Shown here one piece after another: positions 1 through 9,356 of a stretch of DNA of 63,261 bases. Made by a program: the position numbers and the translations under genes. Every line of letters begins with the position of its first letter. The first letter of the stretch is position 1. Where the stretch lies: NCBI GenBank assembly GCA_045535815.1, contig JAZSMJ010000023.1, forward strand, positions 1-63,261. Direction: 5' to 3'. The DNA comes from JAZSMJ01 sp045535815 (GTDB lineage Bacteria > Bacillota > Clostridia > Oscillospirales > CAG-272). The notes beneath the pieces were generated by a model that made no database searches, was not told the origin of the DNA, and worked only from the letters and a program-made list of their open reading frames with translations.

Positions 1-183
1 GCAGCAGTTAGGATAGAACGCAATGACCTTACCGGGCGCATATTCGACGAGAGCCTGACCGATATGTCCGCTTCTCTTACCGGGTCTGTGAAGAACGAAC
101 ATCTCTCCGCTTTCCTTGATGGTTCCGTTAATTCCGTCGGGTGTGATCTTAAATCCGTGTTTTCCGTTATCGTGAAGTAGCAT
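1..183 (-). CDS. Hypothetical protein, N-terminal part only
   Basis: The reading frame begins at an ATG at 183-181 preceded by a good ribosome binding site (AAGGAGA) and stays open for 61 codons to the window edge. The visible protein starts MLLHDNGKHGFKITPDG and contains GEMFVLHRPGKRSGHIGQ. I do not recognise the family. It starts 13 nt downstream of the stop of the nicotinate phosphoribosyltransferase gene, on the same strand, so the two are probably cotranscribed. No signal peptide or membrane segment is seen in the visible part. Existence of the gene is fairly secure from start, RBS and spacing; function is unknown. Confidence 0.6.
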   Translation of the reverse strand, partial: MLLHDNGKHGFKITPDGINGTIKESGEMFVLHRPGKRSGHIGQALVEYAPGKVIAFYPNCC

Positions 184-196
184 TTTCGGTTCTCCT

Positions 197-1639
197 TTAT
201 TTTGAGTTTTTGCTAAGCAGATCCTGCTTTAAATTCCAAAGCTTATCTGAAAGATCGATATAATAGTTGTGGGGATTGTCAAATCGCTTGACCTCATCCC
301 ATTGAAGTTCAAGCTGTTGCTTGCAGTAATTTCTTATTTCTTCGGTCGATGGTGACTCGTAAACACATTCACCGTTTATAAAGATTGGTACGAGAAGCTC
401 TTTTGCAGTAAAATCTGTAAGTGTCTTTTTTTTCCATGTGTAATCGGGATCAAAAATCGTAAGAGGCTTAGTATTATCTATAACTTCGTCGTGTAAGCAA
501 AGAAGATCGGCAATAGCTTTTCCTGTATCATTTTCAAAGAGTCTATATACCTTCTTGAAATGAGGATTGGTAATCTTTGCAGGATTTTCGCTTATTTTTA
601 TTTTGGGGATGATATTGCCTTCCTTATCTTCAACTGCAACAAGCTTGTAAACTCCGTCAAATACGGGAGAATTTTTTGATGTAATAAGACGTTCGCCTAC
701 ACCGAAAGCATCTATCTTCGCCCCTTGAAGAAGAATATCTCTGATAATATATTCATCAAGAGAATTTGATGCAACTATTTTACATTCCGTAAGGCCTGCC
801 TCATCAAGAAGCTTTCTTGCTTTTTTGGATAAATACGTTATATCACCTGAGTCAATTCTTACAGCGCAAACGCTTATTTTGTTTTCTTTAAATGCTTTTA
901 TTGCATTGGGAATTCCGCTTTTTAATACGTTGTAGGTATCAACGAGAAGTGTAGGGCGGCTAGGGTATAATTAACAGTAGGTGTCAAATGCGGTAAATTC
1001 ATCATCAAACATCTGAACCCATGAATGTGCCATTGTACCTGTGGCAGGCACTCCGTATCTTTCCTCGGATATTGTACATGCCGTACCGGTGCATCCTGCG
1101 ATATACGATGCTCTTGCGCCTAAAATAGCTCCGTCAGCACCTTGTGCTCTTCTTGAACCGAATTCACTGACGGGACGTCCTTCTGCGGCTCTTACAATTC
1201 TATTGGCTTTAGTAGCTATCAAGGATTGATGGTTAATAGTAAGAAGCACGAAGGTTTCTATAAGCTGAGCCTGAATCGCCGGTGCACGTACAGTCAAAAT
1301 AGGCTCTCCAGGGAATATTGGAGTGCCCTCCGGGACAGCATATATATCTCCGGTGAACTTAAATTCTTTGAGATAATTCAAAAAATCTTCAGAGAATATT
1401 TTCTTTTTTCTGAGAAAACTTATATCATCATCAGAAAAATTTAATTCTTTTATATAATCGATAAGCTGTTCAAGACCTGCGGCAATTGCAAGACCTCCGC
1501 CGTCAGGAATTCTTCTGAAGAAAACGTCGAAGTATGTGATTGTATCACCCATACCGCTTTGTAGATAACCGTTCATCATGGTAAGCTCATAAAAATCACA
1601 AAGCATGGTGTAATTTTCTTTAATAAATGAATGTGACAT
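197..1639 (-). pseudogene. pncB: Nicotinate phosphoribosyltransferase interrupted by an in-frame TAA
   Basis: The enzyme makes nicotinate mononucleotide from nicotinate, PRPP and ATP in NAD salvage. The frame is 481 codons from ATG 1639 to TAA 197-199, the normal family length of about 480. Codon 223 (971-973) is TAA. Before it come the family motifs YELTMMNGYL near the N-terminus and EFGSRRAQG; directly after it, in the same frame, come PTLLVDTYNVLKSGIPNA, RIDSGD and a complete C-terminal half. No indel is present, so one base change would restore a sense codon in the usual YC-x-LYP stretch. The gene is read from a consensus promoter at 1679-1707. It could be a true pseudogene, a read-through gene or a sequence or assembly error. 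TAA rules out selenocysteine and pyrrolysine. Confidence 0.85.
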
Positions 1640-1678
1640 TTTTGCCTTAAACTCTCCTGAAAATAGTTTGTTGCATTA

Positions 1679-1707
1679 ATTATATAAACAAAATAAGACA
1701 AAGTCAA
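1679..1707 (-). promoter_or_regulatory. Sigma-A promoter of pncB
   Basis: On the minus strand TTGACT (1702-1707) is followed after 17 nt by TATAAT (1679-1684). It points to the pncB start at 1639, about 33 nt from the expected transcription start. Confidence 0.75.
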
Positions 1708-1776
1708 TTGAAATAACAATAATTATTCTGATTTTTTGCTTGGATAACAAAAAAATGAACAAAATAATAATTTTTG

Positions 1777-1805
1777 TTGACATTATTATCAGATTCTGTT
1801 ATAAT
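1777..1805 (+). promoter_or_regulatory. Consensus sigma-A promoter of the BMP/nucleoside ABC operon
   Basis: TTGACA (1777-1782) and TATAAT (1800-1805) with a 17-nt spacer is a perfect consensus. A leader of about 95 nt separates it from the lipoprotein start at 1909. I looked for a purine riboswitch in this leader and did not see one. Confidence 0.85.
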
Positions 1806-1908
1806 AAGTCTGTTTAAAGAATTTGGATTTATTTTTTGTAAATATATGGATCGGTGTTTTCACTTATCCTTTATTTTATATTATTTTATTTTTGGAGGAT
1901 TTTATATC

Positions 1909-3141
1909 ATGACAAGAAAGATCATTGCTATGCTTCTTTGTGCTCTTATGATTTTCTCCGTTGCTGCTATGACATCCTGCGGTGACGAAGGAAACGTAGA
2001 TGCATCTGATCTTAAAGTCGGTGTTATCCTTATCGGTGACGAAAACGAAGGATACACATATGCTCACATCGACGGTATCAAGACTGCAGCTGCAGAGCTT
2101 GGAATCGATGAGTCTCAGATCGTTTGGAAGTATACTATCGGCGAAGACCAGAAATGCTACGACGCAGCAGTTGACCTCGTAGAAAACGGTTGTACTCTCG
2201 TTATATCCAACAGCTACGGTCATCAGACATTTATGAAGCAGGCAGCTGAAGAATATCAGGATATTTCTTTCATCGCTATGACAGGCGACACAGCTTCTCT
2301 CAGCGGCCTTTCCAACTTCAGTAACGCTTTTACAAAGGTTTATGAATCCCGTTACGTATCCGGTGTTGTTGCAGGTCTTAAGATTGCTGAACTTATCGAA
2401 GACGGTAAGCTCACAGACAATAACTACGACGCAAACGGAAACGTTAAGGTTGGTTATGTTGGAGCATTCCCCTATGCAGAGGTTGTTTCCGGTTACACAG
2501 CATTCTATCTCGGAATCAAATCCGTTGTAGAGAACGTAGTTATGGACGTTATTTACACAAACTCTTGGTTTGACATCACAGCTGAAGGTACAGCAGCTGA
2601 AGCTCACATTGCTAACGGTTGCGTTATCATTGGTCAGCATGCTGACTCTACAGGTGCACCTGCAGCTACACAGGCAGCATTTGAGAATGGCACAGTTTGC
2701 TATTCTATCGGTTACAACATAAGCATGCTTGAGGTTGCTCCCGACGTTGCACTTACATCTGCTACAAACGTATGGTCTGTTTACTACAAGATGGCTCTTG
2801 AAAAGGCTCTTAAGGGCGAAGCTATTCCTCAGAACTGGGCTGAAGGCTATAATATGGATGCAGTTAAGATCACTGCTCTCGGCCCGAACGTTGCAGAAGG
2901 CACAGCTGAAAAGGTTGCAGAAGTTGAAGCAGCTCTTAAGAATGGATCTCTCCAGGTATTTGACGTATCTACATTTACAGTTGGCGGTGTAAACCCCACA
3001 TCTGCATTTGCAATAGATACAGACGGAGACTTCGTTAACGATTCTAACGAAGCAATCTTTGATGGCTACTACCACGAATCTTATCACAGAAGTGCTCCTT
3101 CCTTCGATCTCAGAATCGATGGTATTAACGAGCCCCAATAA
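1909..3141 (+). CDS. BMP-family substrate-binding lipoprotein (nucleoside-type ABC transporter)
   Basis: This 410-residue protein is the extracellular binding component of the transporter encoded by the next three genes. The chosen ATG at 1909 follows a GGAGG site and gives a typical lipoprotein signal: basic MTRK, hydrophobic stretch and lipobox MTSC with Cys24. An upstream extension from 1774 would place the promoter inside the gene. BMP-family features include KVGVILIGD at the start of the mature fold, the SNSYGHQ region and the lobe-two VGYVGAFPYAEVVSGY segment. In this family (BmpA, YufN) known ligands are nucleosides; the exact ligand is not visible here. A hairpin just after the stop separates it from the ATPase, fitting higher expression of the binding protein. 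Confidence 0.92.
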   Translation: MTRKIIAMLLCALMIFSVAAMTSCGDEGNVDASDLKVGVILIGDENEGYTYAHIDGIKTAAAELGIDESQIVWKYTIGEDQKCYDAAVDLVENGCTLVISNSYGHQTFMKQAAEEYQDISFIAMTGDTASLSGLSNFSNAFTKVYESRYVSGVVAGLKIAELIEDGKLTDNNYDANGNVKVGYVGAFPYAEVVSGYTAFYLGIKSVVENVVMDVIYTNSWFDITAEGTAAEAHIANGCVIIGQHADSTGAPAATQAAFENGTVCYSIGYNISMLEVAPDVALTSATNVWSVYYKMALEKALKGEAIPQNWAEGYNMDAVKITALGPNVAEGTAEKVAEVEAALKNGSLQVFDVSTFTVGGVNPTSAFAIDTDGDFVNDSNEAIFDGYYHESYHRSAPSFDLRIDGINEPQ

Positions 3142-3157
3142 TCTAAGTTACAATTGA

Positions 3158-3192
3158 AAAGGGAAGCTTCAAACGGCTTCCCTTTATTGTCT
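3158..3192 (+). terminator. Intra-operon hairpin after the BMP lipoprotein gene
   Basis: AAAGGGAAGC (3158-3167) pairs with GCTTCCCTTT (3176-3185), followed by a short T-rich run. It lies in the 110-nt gap before the ATPase gene and probably gives partial termination or protects the upstream mRNA. Confidence 0.7.
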
Positions 3193-3250
3193 ATTAACTC
3201 TTACAATCGCTTGAATCGATTTAACACGTGTTTTTTTCGGAGGTATTCAA

Positions 3251-4810
3251 TTGAAAGACAATATAGCCGTCAAAATGGTCAATATTACTAAGACTTTCGG
3301 ATCCGTTGTAGCAAATAAAGACGTAAATCTTGAGATACATCGTGGAGAGATTCTGTCATTGCTTGGCGAAAACGGCAGTGGAAAAACAACTCTTATGAAT
3401 ATGCTGTCCGGAATATATTATCCTGACAGCGGTGAAATACTTGTCAATGGAGAGACAGCAAATATAAGATCTCCTAAGGATGCTTTTGATCTCGGAATAG
3501 GTATGATTCATCAGCATTTTAAGCTTATCGACGTCTTTTCTGCTGCAGAGAACGTTGCTCTTGGTATGAGTGACGAAGAAAAATATGATATTAAAGCTAT
3601 TTCAGCAAGGATAAGAGAAATATGCCAAAAATACGGATTTGATATTGACCCGGATCAAAAGATATATAGCATGAGTGTTTCTCAAAAACAAACACTCGAA
3701 ATAATCAAGGTTCTGTACAGAGGAGCAGATATTCTTATCCTCGACGAGCCTACGGCAGTTCTTACTCCTCAGGAAACGGAAAAGCTTTTTGCTATCATCA
3801 GAAAAATGAAGGAAGACGGCAAGTCTGTTATTATTATCACACATAAGCTTCATGAGGTGCTCAGCATATCAGACCGTGTTTCGATACTTCGCAGAGGAGA
3901 ATACATCGGAACGGTAAACACCTCTGATGCTACTGAATTGTCGCTTACGGAAATGATGGTTGGAGAAAAGGTAACTCTTTCAATTGACAGAAAAGATCCC
4001 GAAAATAAGATTAAGCGTTTGGAGGTAAAGAATCTTTCAATCGCTAACTCCGACGGAATAACCGTTCTTGACAACGTTTCGTTTGATGCATACGGCGGTG
4101 AAATACTCGGAATAGCAGGTATATCCGGATGCGGACAAAAAGAGCTTCTTGAATCGATTGCAGGTCTGCAGATTGTCAAAGATGGTAGCGAGATTGCATA
4201 TTACGAGCCCGTATCCAATGATAAAAAATCTCTTATAGGAAAATCTCCCAAGCAGATAAGAAATTACGGTATTTCACTTTCGTTCGTTCCCGAAGACAGA
4301 CTCGGTATGGGACTTGTAGGATCTATGGGAATGACCGGAAATATGATGCTTAAGAACTACAATGTCGGTCACTCTGTATTTATCGAAAGTAAGGCATCCA
4401 AGGATCTTGCAGAGAAAATTATGAAGGATCTCGCTGTTGTAACTCCGGGTATTAACACACCCGTAAGACGTCTTTCGGGCGGTAACGTTCAAAAGGTACT
4501 TGTCGGAAGAGAAATTGCTGCATCTCCTACGGTACTTATGACTGCTTATGCAGTGAGAGGTCTTGATATTAATACGTCATATACAATATATAATCTCCTT
4601 AATCAGCAAAAAGAGAAGGGCGTTGCAGTTATTTACGTAGGTGAAGACCTCGACGTTCTGCTTGCTCTTTGCGATAGGATACTTGTTCTTTGTGGCGGTA
4701 GAGTAAACGGTATAGTTGATGCTCGCACGGTAACAAAAGAAGAAATCGGACTTATGATGACAAAGGTTAATTTAAACTATAATCAGAACGGAGGAGCGGA
4801 TAATGAATAA
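3251..4810 (+). CDS. ABC transporter ATPase with two ABC domains (nucleoside/sugar type)
   Basis: This 519-residue protein powers uptake together with the two permeases that follow. It starts at TTG 3251, six nt after CGGAGGT. The first ABC domain (about 1-240) has Walker A GENGSGKTT, a signature-like MSVSQKQ and Walker B ILILDEPT. The second domain (about 255-510) has the degenerate Walker A GISGCGQKE usual for this family, signature LSGGN and, at the Walker B position, VLMTAYAVRGLDI where relatives usually have a AQPTRGLD sequence. The architecture matches YufO and sugar importers such as RbsA. The next gene overlaps its end by 8 bp, so translation is coupled. Confidence 0.93.
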   Translation: MKDNIAVKMVNITKTFGSVVANKDVNLEIHRGEILSLLGENGSGKTTLMNMLSGIYYPDSGEILVNGETANIRSPKDAFDLGIGMIHQHFKLIDVFSAAENVALGMSDEEKYDIKAISARIREICQKYGFDIDPDQKIYSMSVSQKQTLEIIKVLYRGADILILDEPTAVLTPQETEKLFAIIRKMKEDGKSVIIITHKLHEVLSISDRVSILRRGEYIGTVNTSDATELSLTEMMVGEKVTLSIDRKDPENKIKRLEVKNLSIANSDGITVLDNVSFDAYGGEILGIAGISGCGQKELLESIAGLQIVKDGSEIAYYEPVSNDKKSLIGKSPKQIRNYGISLSFVPEDRLGMGLVGSMGMTGNMMLKNYNVGHSVFIESKASKDLAEKIMKDLAVVTPGINTPVRRLSGGNVQKVLVGREIAASPTVLMTAYAVRGLDINTSYTIYNLLNQQKEKGVAVIYVGEDLDVLLALCDRILVLCGGRVNGIVDARTVTKEEIGLMMTKVNLNYNQNGGADNE

Positions 4811-5918
4811 AGTAATTGATAAACACGCAAAAAAAGAACCGCTTCTTCGTATTACAAAACGAGATAAGCTTGTATGGTGGAAATCCTGGGGTATCAGAGC
4901 AATTGCTATTATTATAGCTCTGATAGTAAACGCATTTGCCATATATTTTATAACTAATCTCAATCCAATTGCAGTTTATACTTCTATGTTTAAAGGTGCT
5001 TTTGGAACAGCAAGACGTTTTTGGATCACAGCAAGAGATATGATGTTCCTGTTATGTATTGCAGTCGGACTTGCTCCTGCATTCAAAATGCGATTCTGGA
5101 ACATAGGTGCAGAGGGTCAGGTCCTTATAGGCGGTCTTGCAACGGCTGCATGTATGATTTATATGGGCGATAAGATCCCTAACATTCTTTTGCTTATTAT
5201 TATGTTCGTAGTAAGCTGTGTTTGCGGTGCAATATGGGGTGTTATTCCTGCTATATTCAAAGCAAAATGGAATACGAACGAAACGCTTTTTACCCTTATG
5301 ATGAACTACGTTGCAATACAGCTTGTATCATTTTTTGTTGACGTATGGGATAAAAAGCAATCTCATTCGGTTGGTATCATAAATGCTACAACTAAAAGCG
5401 GATGGTTTCCGGCTATCGCAGGACAAGCATATCTGTTCAACGTAATTCTTGTTCTTGTCGTAGCAATTGGTATGTTTATATACTTGAAGTACAGCAAGCA
5501 GGGATATGAAATATCCGTTGTCGGAGAATCCGAAAATACTGCAAGATATGCAGGAATAAGCGTTAAGAAGGTAATAATCAGAACCATGCTTATTTCAGGT
5601 GCTATATGCGGACTTGCAGGCTTCGTTGAAGTTTCGGGAATCAGCCATACAATATCGACAGAAACTGCCGGCGGAAGAGGATTTACAGCAATTATTGTTG
5701 CTTGGCTTGCTAAATTTAATACGGTTACCATGATTGCAATTGCCGGACTGCTTATATTCCTTGACAAAGGAGCAGGGCAGATCGCTTCCGACTTCCATCT
5801 CAACGAATATGCATCTGAAATGATAATAGGAATTCTTCTTTTCTTTATTCTCGGAAGTGAATTCTTCATTCAGTATAAACTCATACCCAGATCAAAAACA
5901 CACAAGGAGGCAGAATAA
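4803..5918 (+). CDS. ABC transporter permease, BMP/nucleoside type, subunit 1
   Basis: This 371-residue membrane protein is one half of the transmembrane channel. It has many hydrophobic helices and the family segment FKMRFWNIGAEGQVLIGG, which is diagnostic of the YufP/BPD_transp_2-type permeases. A lysine-rich N-terminus is cytoplasmic. The start overlaps the end of the ATPase gene by 8 bp, and the next permease begins 3 nt after its stop. The order lipoprotein, double ATPase, permease 1, permease 2 is the standard one for guanosine/nucleoside importers. Confidence 0.93.
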   Translation: MNKVIDKHAKKEPLLRITKRDKLVWWKSWGIRAIAIIIALIVNAFAIYFITNLNPIAVYTSMFKGAFGTARRFWITARDMMFLLCIAVGLAPAFKMRFWNIGAEGQVLIGGLATAACMIYMGDKIPNILLLIIMFVVSCVCGAIWGVIPAIFKAKWNTNETLFTLMMNYVAIQLVSFFVDVWDKKQSHSVGIINATTKSGWFPAIAGQAYLFNVILVLVVAIGMFIYLKYSKQGYEISVVGESENTARYAGISVKKVIIRTMLISGAICGLAGFVEVSGISHTISTETAGGRGFTAIIVAWLAKFNTVTMIAIAGLLIFLDKGAGQIASDFHLNEYASEMIIGILLFFILGSEFFIQYKLIPRSKTHKEAE

Positions 5919-5920
5919 AT

Positions 5921-6955
5921 ATGATGACATTTGCTTCACTTGTATCATGGATAAATGCAGCGATTGCATTCGGAACCGTTATAATGTTCGGTTCTATAGG
6001 TGAAATTCTTACCGAAAAGGTCGGCAATCTTAACCTTGGTGTTCCCGGTGTAATGTATCTTGGCGGAATAGCCTCCCTTGCAGGTGTATTCTTTTATGAA
6101 CGCAGTACGGATAATCCGATACCGATCGTGTGTGTAATAATTGCGATACTTTGTGCATTTTTGGCTGCAGCGCTCGGCGGACTTATATACAGCTTCCTGA
6201 CGATAACACTCAGAGCAAATCAGAACGTTACGGGACTCACTCTTACGATCTTTGGATCAGGTGTCGCTAACTTTTTCGGTGGCTCTCTTATTAAGCTTTC
6301 CGGTGGTGTTGGCCAGATATCCGTATCCACAACGAGCAAAGCCTTCAGAACTCAGTTACCGTTTTTGTCTGATAGCTTAGGTCCTGTTAGCTCAATATTC
6401 TTCTCATACGGCTTTTTGGTATACGGTGCAATAATTATTGCTATCGTTGCACATTGTATTCTCAATAAAACAAAAACAGGTCTTAAAATAAGAGCTATCG
6501 GTGAAAATCCTGCAACAGCTGATGCAGCGGGTGTAAACGTAACTAAATACAAGTATTTGACAATTTGTATCGGTACCGGTATATGCGGTCTTGGCGGACT
6601 ATATTACGTTATGGATTATATTAAAGGTACTTGGGGTAATGACGGAAGTATAGAGGCTCTCGGATGGCTTGCTGTTGCTCTCGTTATCTTCACAAACTGG
6701 AGACCTGTAAATGCAATATGGGGCGCATACCTTTTCGGTCTTTGCTATTGGCTTTATGTTTATCTTCCCAGCGGAATTTCAGAAGTAATAGCTAATTTTA
6801 TGGGCCTTGAAAAAACAACTCATTTGCAGAATCTGTTTAAAATGCTTCCGTACATTGTTACGATCGTCGTTCTCGTTTTAGTCAGCTTCAGAAGAAAAAG
6901 AGAAAGTCAGCCTCCGCTCGGACTCGGACTTCCTTACTTCAGAGAAGACAGATAA
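5921..6955 (+). CDS. ABC transporter permease, BMP/nucleoside type, subunit 2
   Basis: This 344-residue polytopic membrane protein is the second channel subunit (YufQ-like). It carries the family motif GEILTEKVGNLNLGVPG near the N-terminus and GLKIRAIGENPATADAAG in the cytoplasmic coupling loop, about residues 184-202. The start is the first of two adjacent ATGs, 10 nt after AAGGAGG. It ends the operon; no strong terminator is visible after it, only AT-rich sequence before the promoter at 7031. Confidence 0.93.
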   Translation: MMTFASLVSWINAAIAFGTVIMFGSIGEILTEKVGNLNLGVPGVMYLGGIASLAGVFFYERSTDNPIPIVCVIIAILCAFLAAALGGLIYSFLTITLRANQNVTGLTLTIFGSGVANFFGGSLIKLSGGVGQISVSTTSKAFRTQLPFLSDSLGPVSSIFFSYGFLVYGAIIIAIVAHCILNKTKTGLKIRAIGENPATADAAGVNVTKYKYLTICIGTGICGLGGLYYVMDYIKGTWGNDGSIEALGWLAVALVIFTNWRPVNAIWGAYLFGLCYWLYVYLPSGISEVIANFMGLEKTTHLQNLFKMLPYIVTIVVLVLVSFRRKRESQPPLGLGLPYFREDR

Positions 6956-7030
6956 ACGACATTTAGTTTTGCAAAATTGCAAATTAATCCCTCAAATAAG
7001 CTCAAAAAGCATTTTTTTGAATAATTATTA

Positions 7031-7059
7031 TTGACATATTTCAAATATGATGATATACT
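7031..7059 (+). promoter_or_regulatory. Sigma-A promoter of the amino acid ABC operon
   Basis: TTGACA (7031-7036), 17-nt spacer, TATACT (7054-7059), 54 nt before the lipoprotein start codon. Confidence 0.8.
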
Positions 7060-7113
7060 AAAATAGTAATTATTATTTTAATTGATATTTTATTCAATTT
7101 AAGGAGAACTACA

Positions 7114-7872
7114 ATGAAAAGATTTACTCGCATTTTAACTCTTGCACTCGTTGCAATGATGGTTGTTGCATGCTTTGCAGCATGTGATTCCAATGATGAC
7201 AAAACGTATATTATTTACTCTGACAACTCATTTGCTCCCTTCGAATATTATGATACAGAAACAAAAGAGTATGTTGGAGTTGATATGGATATCCTTGCTG
7301 CAATTGCAGAGGATCAGGGCTTTAAATATGAAATGCACAACGAAGGCTTTGACGCTTCTATGGGTGCAGTTCAGTCCGGACAGGCTGACGGTATGATCGC
7401 AGGTATGACAATAAGACCCGACAGAGAAGAAATATTCGATTTCTCAGAAGGTTACTTTGAAGATGGTCAGATCATGGTTGTAAAGGCTGACGGCGATATC
7501 GATTCTCTTGACGATCTCAACGGTCTTACAGTTGCTGCAAAGACATCTACAGTAAGTGCTGAATACTGTGAATCCATTAAGGATCAGTACGGTTTTGAGA
7601 TCGTATATTACGAGGATTCTCCCACAATGTACACAGCGGTTGCTAACGGAACAAACGCTTGCTGCTTTGAAGACCGCTCTGTTATAGGATGGGCTATCAA
7701 GCAGGAAAGCATCAATCTCAAGACCGTTGGTGAAGTTGTTGCTCCCGGTTTCTACGGATTTGCTGTTGCTAAGGGCAAGAACCCCGAGCTTATCGAAATG
7801 TTCAACGCAGGTCTCAAGAATATCAAGGAAAGCGGCAAGTACGATGAAATACTTGCAAACTACGGTTATTAA
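7114..7872 (+). CDS. Polar amino acid ABC transporter substrate-binding lipoprotein
   Basis: This 252-residue protein captures an amino acid outside the cell for the permease and ATPase that follow. The start follows TAAGGAGAA. A signal peptide ends in lipobox FAAC with Cys24. The mature fold is a type-3 binding protein: SDNSFAPFEYYD, then GVDMDILAAIA, and MTIRPDRE, whose arginine normally grips the ligand carboxylate. Relatives bind glutamine, histidine, cystine or arginine; the ligand cannot be decided from the sequence. A GC-rich hairpin sits between this gene and the permease. Confidence 0.92.
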   Translation: MKRFTRILTLALVAMMVVACFAACDSNDDKTYIIYSDNSFAPFEYYDTETKEYVGVDMDILAAIAEDQGFKYEMHNEGFDASMGAVQSGQADGMIAGMTIRPDREEIFDFSEGYFEDGQIMVVKADGDIDSLDDLNGLTVAAKTSTVSAEYCESIKDQYGFEIVYYEDSPTMYTAVANGTNACCFEDRSVIGWAIKQESINLKTVGEVVAPGFYGFAVAKGKNPELIEMFNAGLKNIKESGKYDEILANYGY

Positions 7873-7899
7873 TATCCTAAAGTAAAAACATAAGATGAG

Positions 7900-7928
7900 G
7901 TTCCGGTTCGGTTTTGCCGAGCCGGAAC
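7900..7928 (+). other. Intergenic stem-loop between binding protein and permease
   Basis: GTTCCGGTTCGG and CCGAGCCGGAAC form a near-perfect 12-bp stem around a TTTTG loop. There is no T-tract, so it more likely stabilises the upstream mRNA or marks a processing site than terminates transcription. Confidence 0.65.
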
Positions 7929-7952
7929 ATCAATATTATAAGAGAGTAGATT

Positions 7953-8636
7953 ATGAATTTCGAAAAAACAATAATAGAAGGTACCCCGTTACTGCTTGAA
8001 GGATTAAAAATAACGGTACTTATATCTATAATTTCAATAATTATCGGTGTTGCTATCGGTCTTATTGCCTGCTTCCTCGGAATGTCAAAATTCAGAGTGT
8101 TAAGGGCAATATCTGCCGTATACGTTTGGGTTATCAGAGGAACACCAATGATAGTTCAGGCATTTATCGTATATTTCGGTATGCCTCAGCTGGTTCAGCT
8201 CATTATTCCTGATTTCAGAATTGATGCCTTTACAGCCGGAATTATTACGTTAAGTCTGAATAGCGGAGCGTATCTGTCGGAGATATTCAGAGGAGGTATT
8301 GCCGCTGTTAACAAGGGACAGATCGAAGCGGCAAGAAGCCTTGGTCTTACATATTCCAAAACCATGATCAAGGTAGTGCTTCCTCAGGCATTCAAGATAG
8401 CCATTCCTTCAATGGTTAACCAGTTTATAATTACTGTCAAGGATACGTCTATTCTTTCAGTTATTGGATTGGCAGACCTTGTAAATAAAGCCAAGGTTTA
8501 CGTTGGTGCGTCTTATCAGTATTTCGCAACCTACACGCTCGTTGCGGCGTATTATCTTGCTGTCATATCAGTTTTGATGGTCATTTCAAAATACGTGGAG
8601 AAGAAGATCAATTATGAAAGAAAAAGTAATAGTTAA
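7953..8636 (+). CDS. Polar amino acid ABC transporter permease
   Basis: This 227-residue protein forms the membrane channel for the amino acid importer. It has about five transmembrane helices, the entry motif EGLKITVLISIISI typical of the HisM/GlnP group, RGTPMIVQ, and the EAA coupling loop AARSLGLTYSKTMIKVVLPQA (split here as AARSLGLTYSK near residue 130). It is followed by the ATPase gene with a 23-bp overlap. A homodimeric channel is expected, because only one permease gene is present. Confidence 0.93.
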   Translation: MNFEKTIIEGTPLLLEGLKITVLISIISIIIGVAIGLIACFLGMSKFRVLRAISAVYVWVIRGTPMIVQAFIVYFGMPQLVQLIIPDFRIDAFTAGIITLSLNSGAYLSEIFRGGIAAVNKGQIEAARSLGLTYSKTMIKVVLPQAFKIAIPSMVNQFIITVKDTSILSVIGLADLVNKAKVYVGASYQYFATYTLVAAYYLAVISVLMVISKYVEKKINYERKSNS

Positions 8637-9345
8637 AGATTTGCATAAGAGCTTTGGTAAGCTCGATGTACTCAACGGAATTGATATGACTATTCATGAG
8701 GGAGAGGTTGTTTGTATAATCGGTCCTTCGGGCTCCGGTAAGTCTACTTTCCTTAGATGTATCAATCAGCTTGAGGTTGCAACCTCGGGTGAAATTTTCG
8801 TTGATGAAATAGAGATAACAAACAAAAAAACAAATATAAACAAGGCAAGAGAACAGATTGGTATGGTTTTCCAGAGCTTTAATCTGTTTTCACACCTTAC
8901 CGTTAAAAAGAACATAATGCTTGCTCCTGTTGATCATAAAAAAATGACCAAGCAGGAAGCCGAAGCGGAAGCAATGAGACTCCTTAAGCGTGTTGGGCTT
9001 GAAGATAAAGCAGATGCATATCCGCATCAGCTTTCCGGCGGTCAGCAGCAGAGAGTAGCCATTGCAAGAGCGCTTGCAATGCATCCTGATATAATTCTTT
9101 TTGATGAGCCTACAAGTGCTCTTGACCCCGAAATGGTTGGAGAAGTTTTGCAGGTTATGAAGGAACTTGCAGCAGAAGGAATGACAATGATCGTTGTTAC
9201 TCATGAGATGGGCTTTGCAAGAGACGTTGCAAACCGTGTGGTCTTCATGGCAGACGGTGTAATCGTTGAAGAATCATCACCTGAAGAAATGTTTACCAAT
9301 CCTCAGGAACAAAGAACGAAAGATTTCCTTAATTGTGTGCTTTAA
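8614..9345 (+). CDS. Polar amino acid ABC transporter ATPase
   Basis: This 243-residue ATPase energises the importer. It has Walker A GPSGSGKST (about 38-46), Q-loop VFQSFNLFSH, signature LSGGQQQRVAIARALA, Walker B IILFDEPTSALDPE and the switch histidine VVTHEM, all intact and typical of GlnQ/HisP. It starts inside the permease gene at ATG 8614, so the two are translationally coupled. A strong terminator follows. Confidence 0.95.
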   Translation: MKEKVIVKDLHKSFGKLDVLNGIDMTIHEGEVVCIIGPSGSGKSTFLRCINQLEVATSGEIFVDEIEITNKKTNINKAREQIGMVFQSFNLFSHLTVKKNIMLAPVDHKKMTKQEAEAEAMRLLKRVGLEDKADAYPHQLSGGQQQRVAIARALAMHPDIILFDEPTSALDPEMVGEVLQVMKELAAEGMTMIVVTHEMGFARDVANRVVFMADGVIVEESSPEEMFTNPQEQRTKDFLNCVL

Positions 9346-9356
9346 GATAAAAATTT

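Noticed and set aside
971..973. Selenocysteine or pyrrolysine recoding in pncB
   Set aside because: The codon is TAA; Sec uses TGA and Pyl uses TAG.
1806..1908. Possible purine riboswitch in the leader of the nucleoside-type ABC operon
   Set aside because: Neither the conserved purine-aptamer loop sequences nor the required P2/P3 hairpins can be found; the leader is simple AT-rich sequence.
1876..3138. A 420-codon open frame on the minus strand opposite the BMP lipoprotein gene
   Set aside because: It is a shadow of biased codon use in the real gene. It is cysteine-rich with no family pattern and no RBS.
4500..4590. Loss of function of the second ABC domain of the nucleoside-type ATPase (TAYAVRGLDI)
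   Set aside because: The second domain of this family is commonly degenerate, with the same Walker A variant, so this change alone says little.
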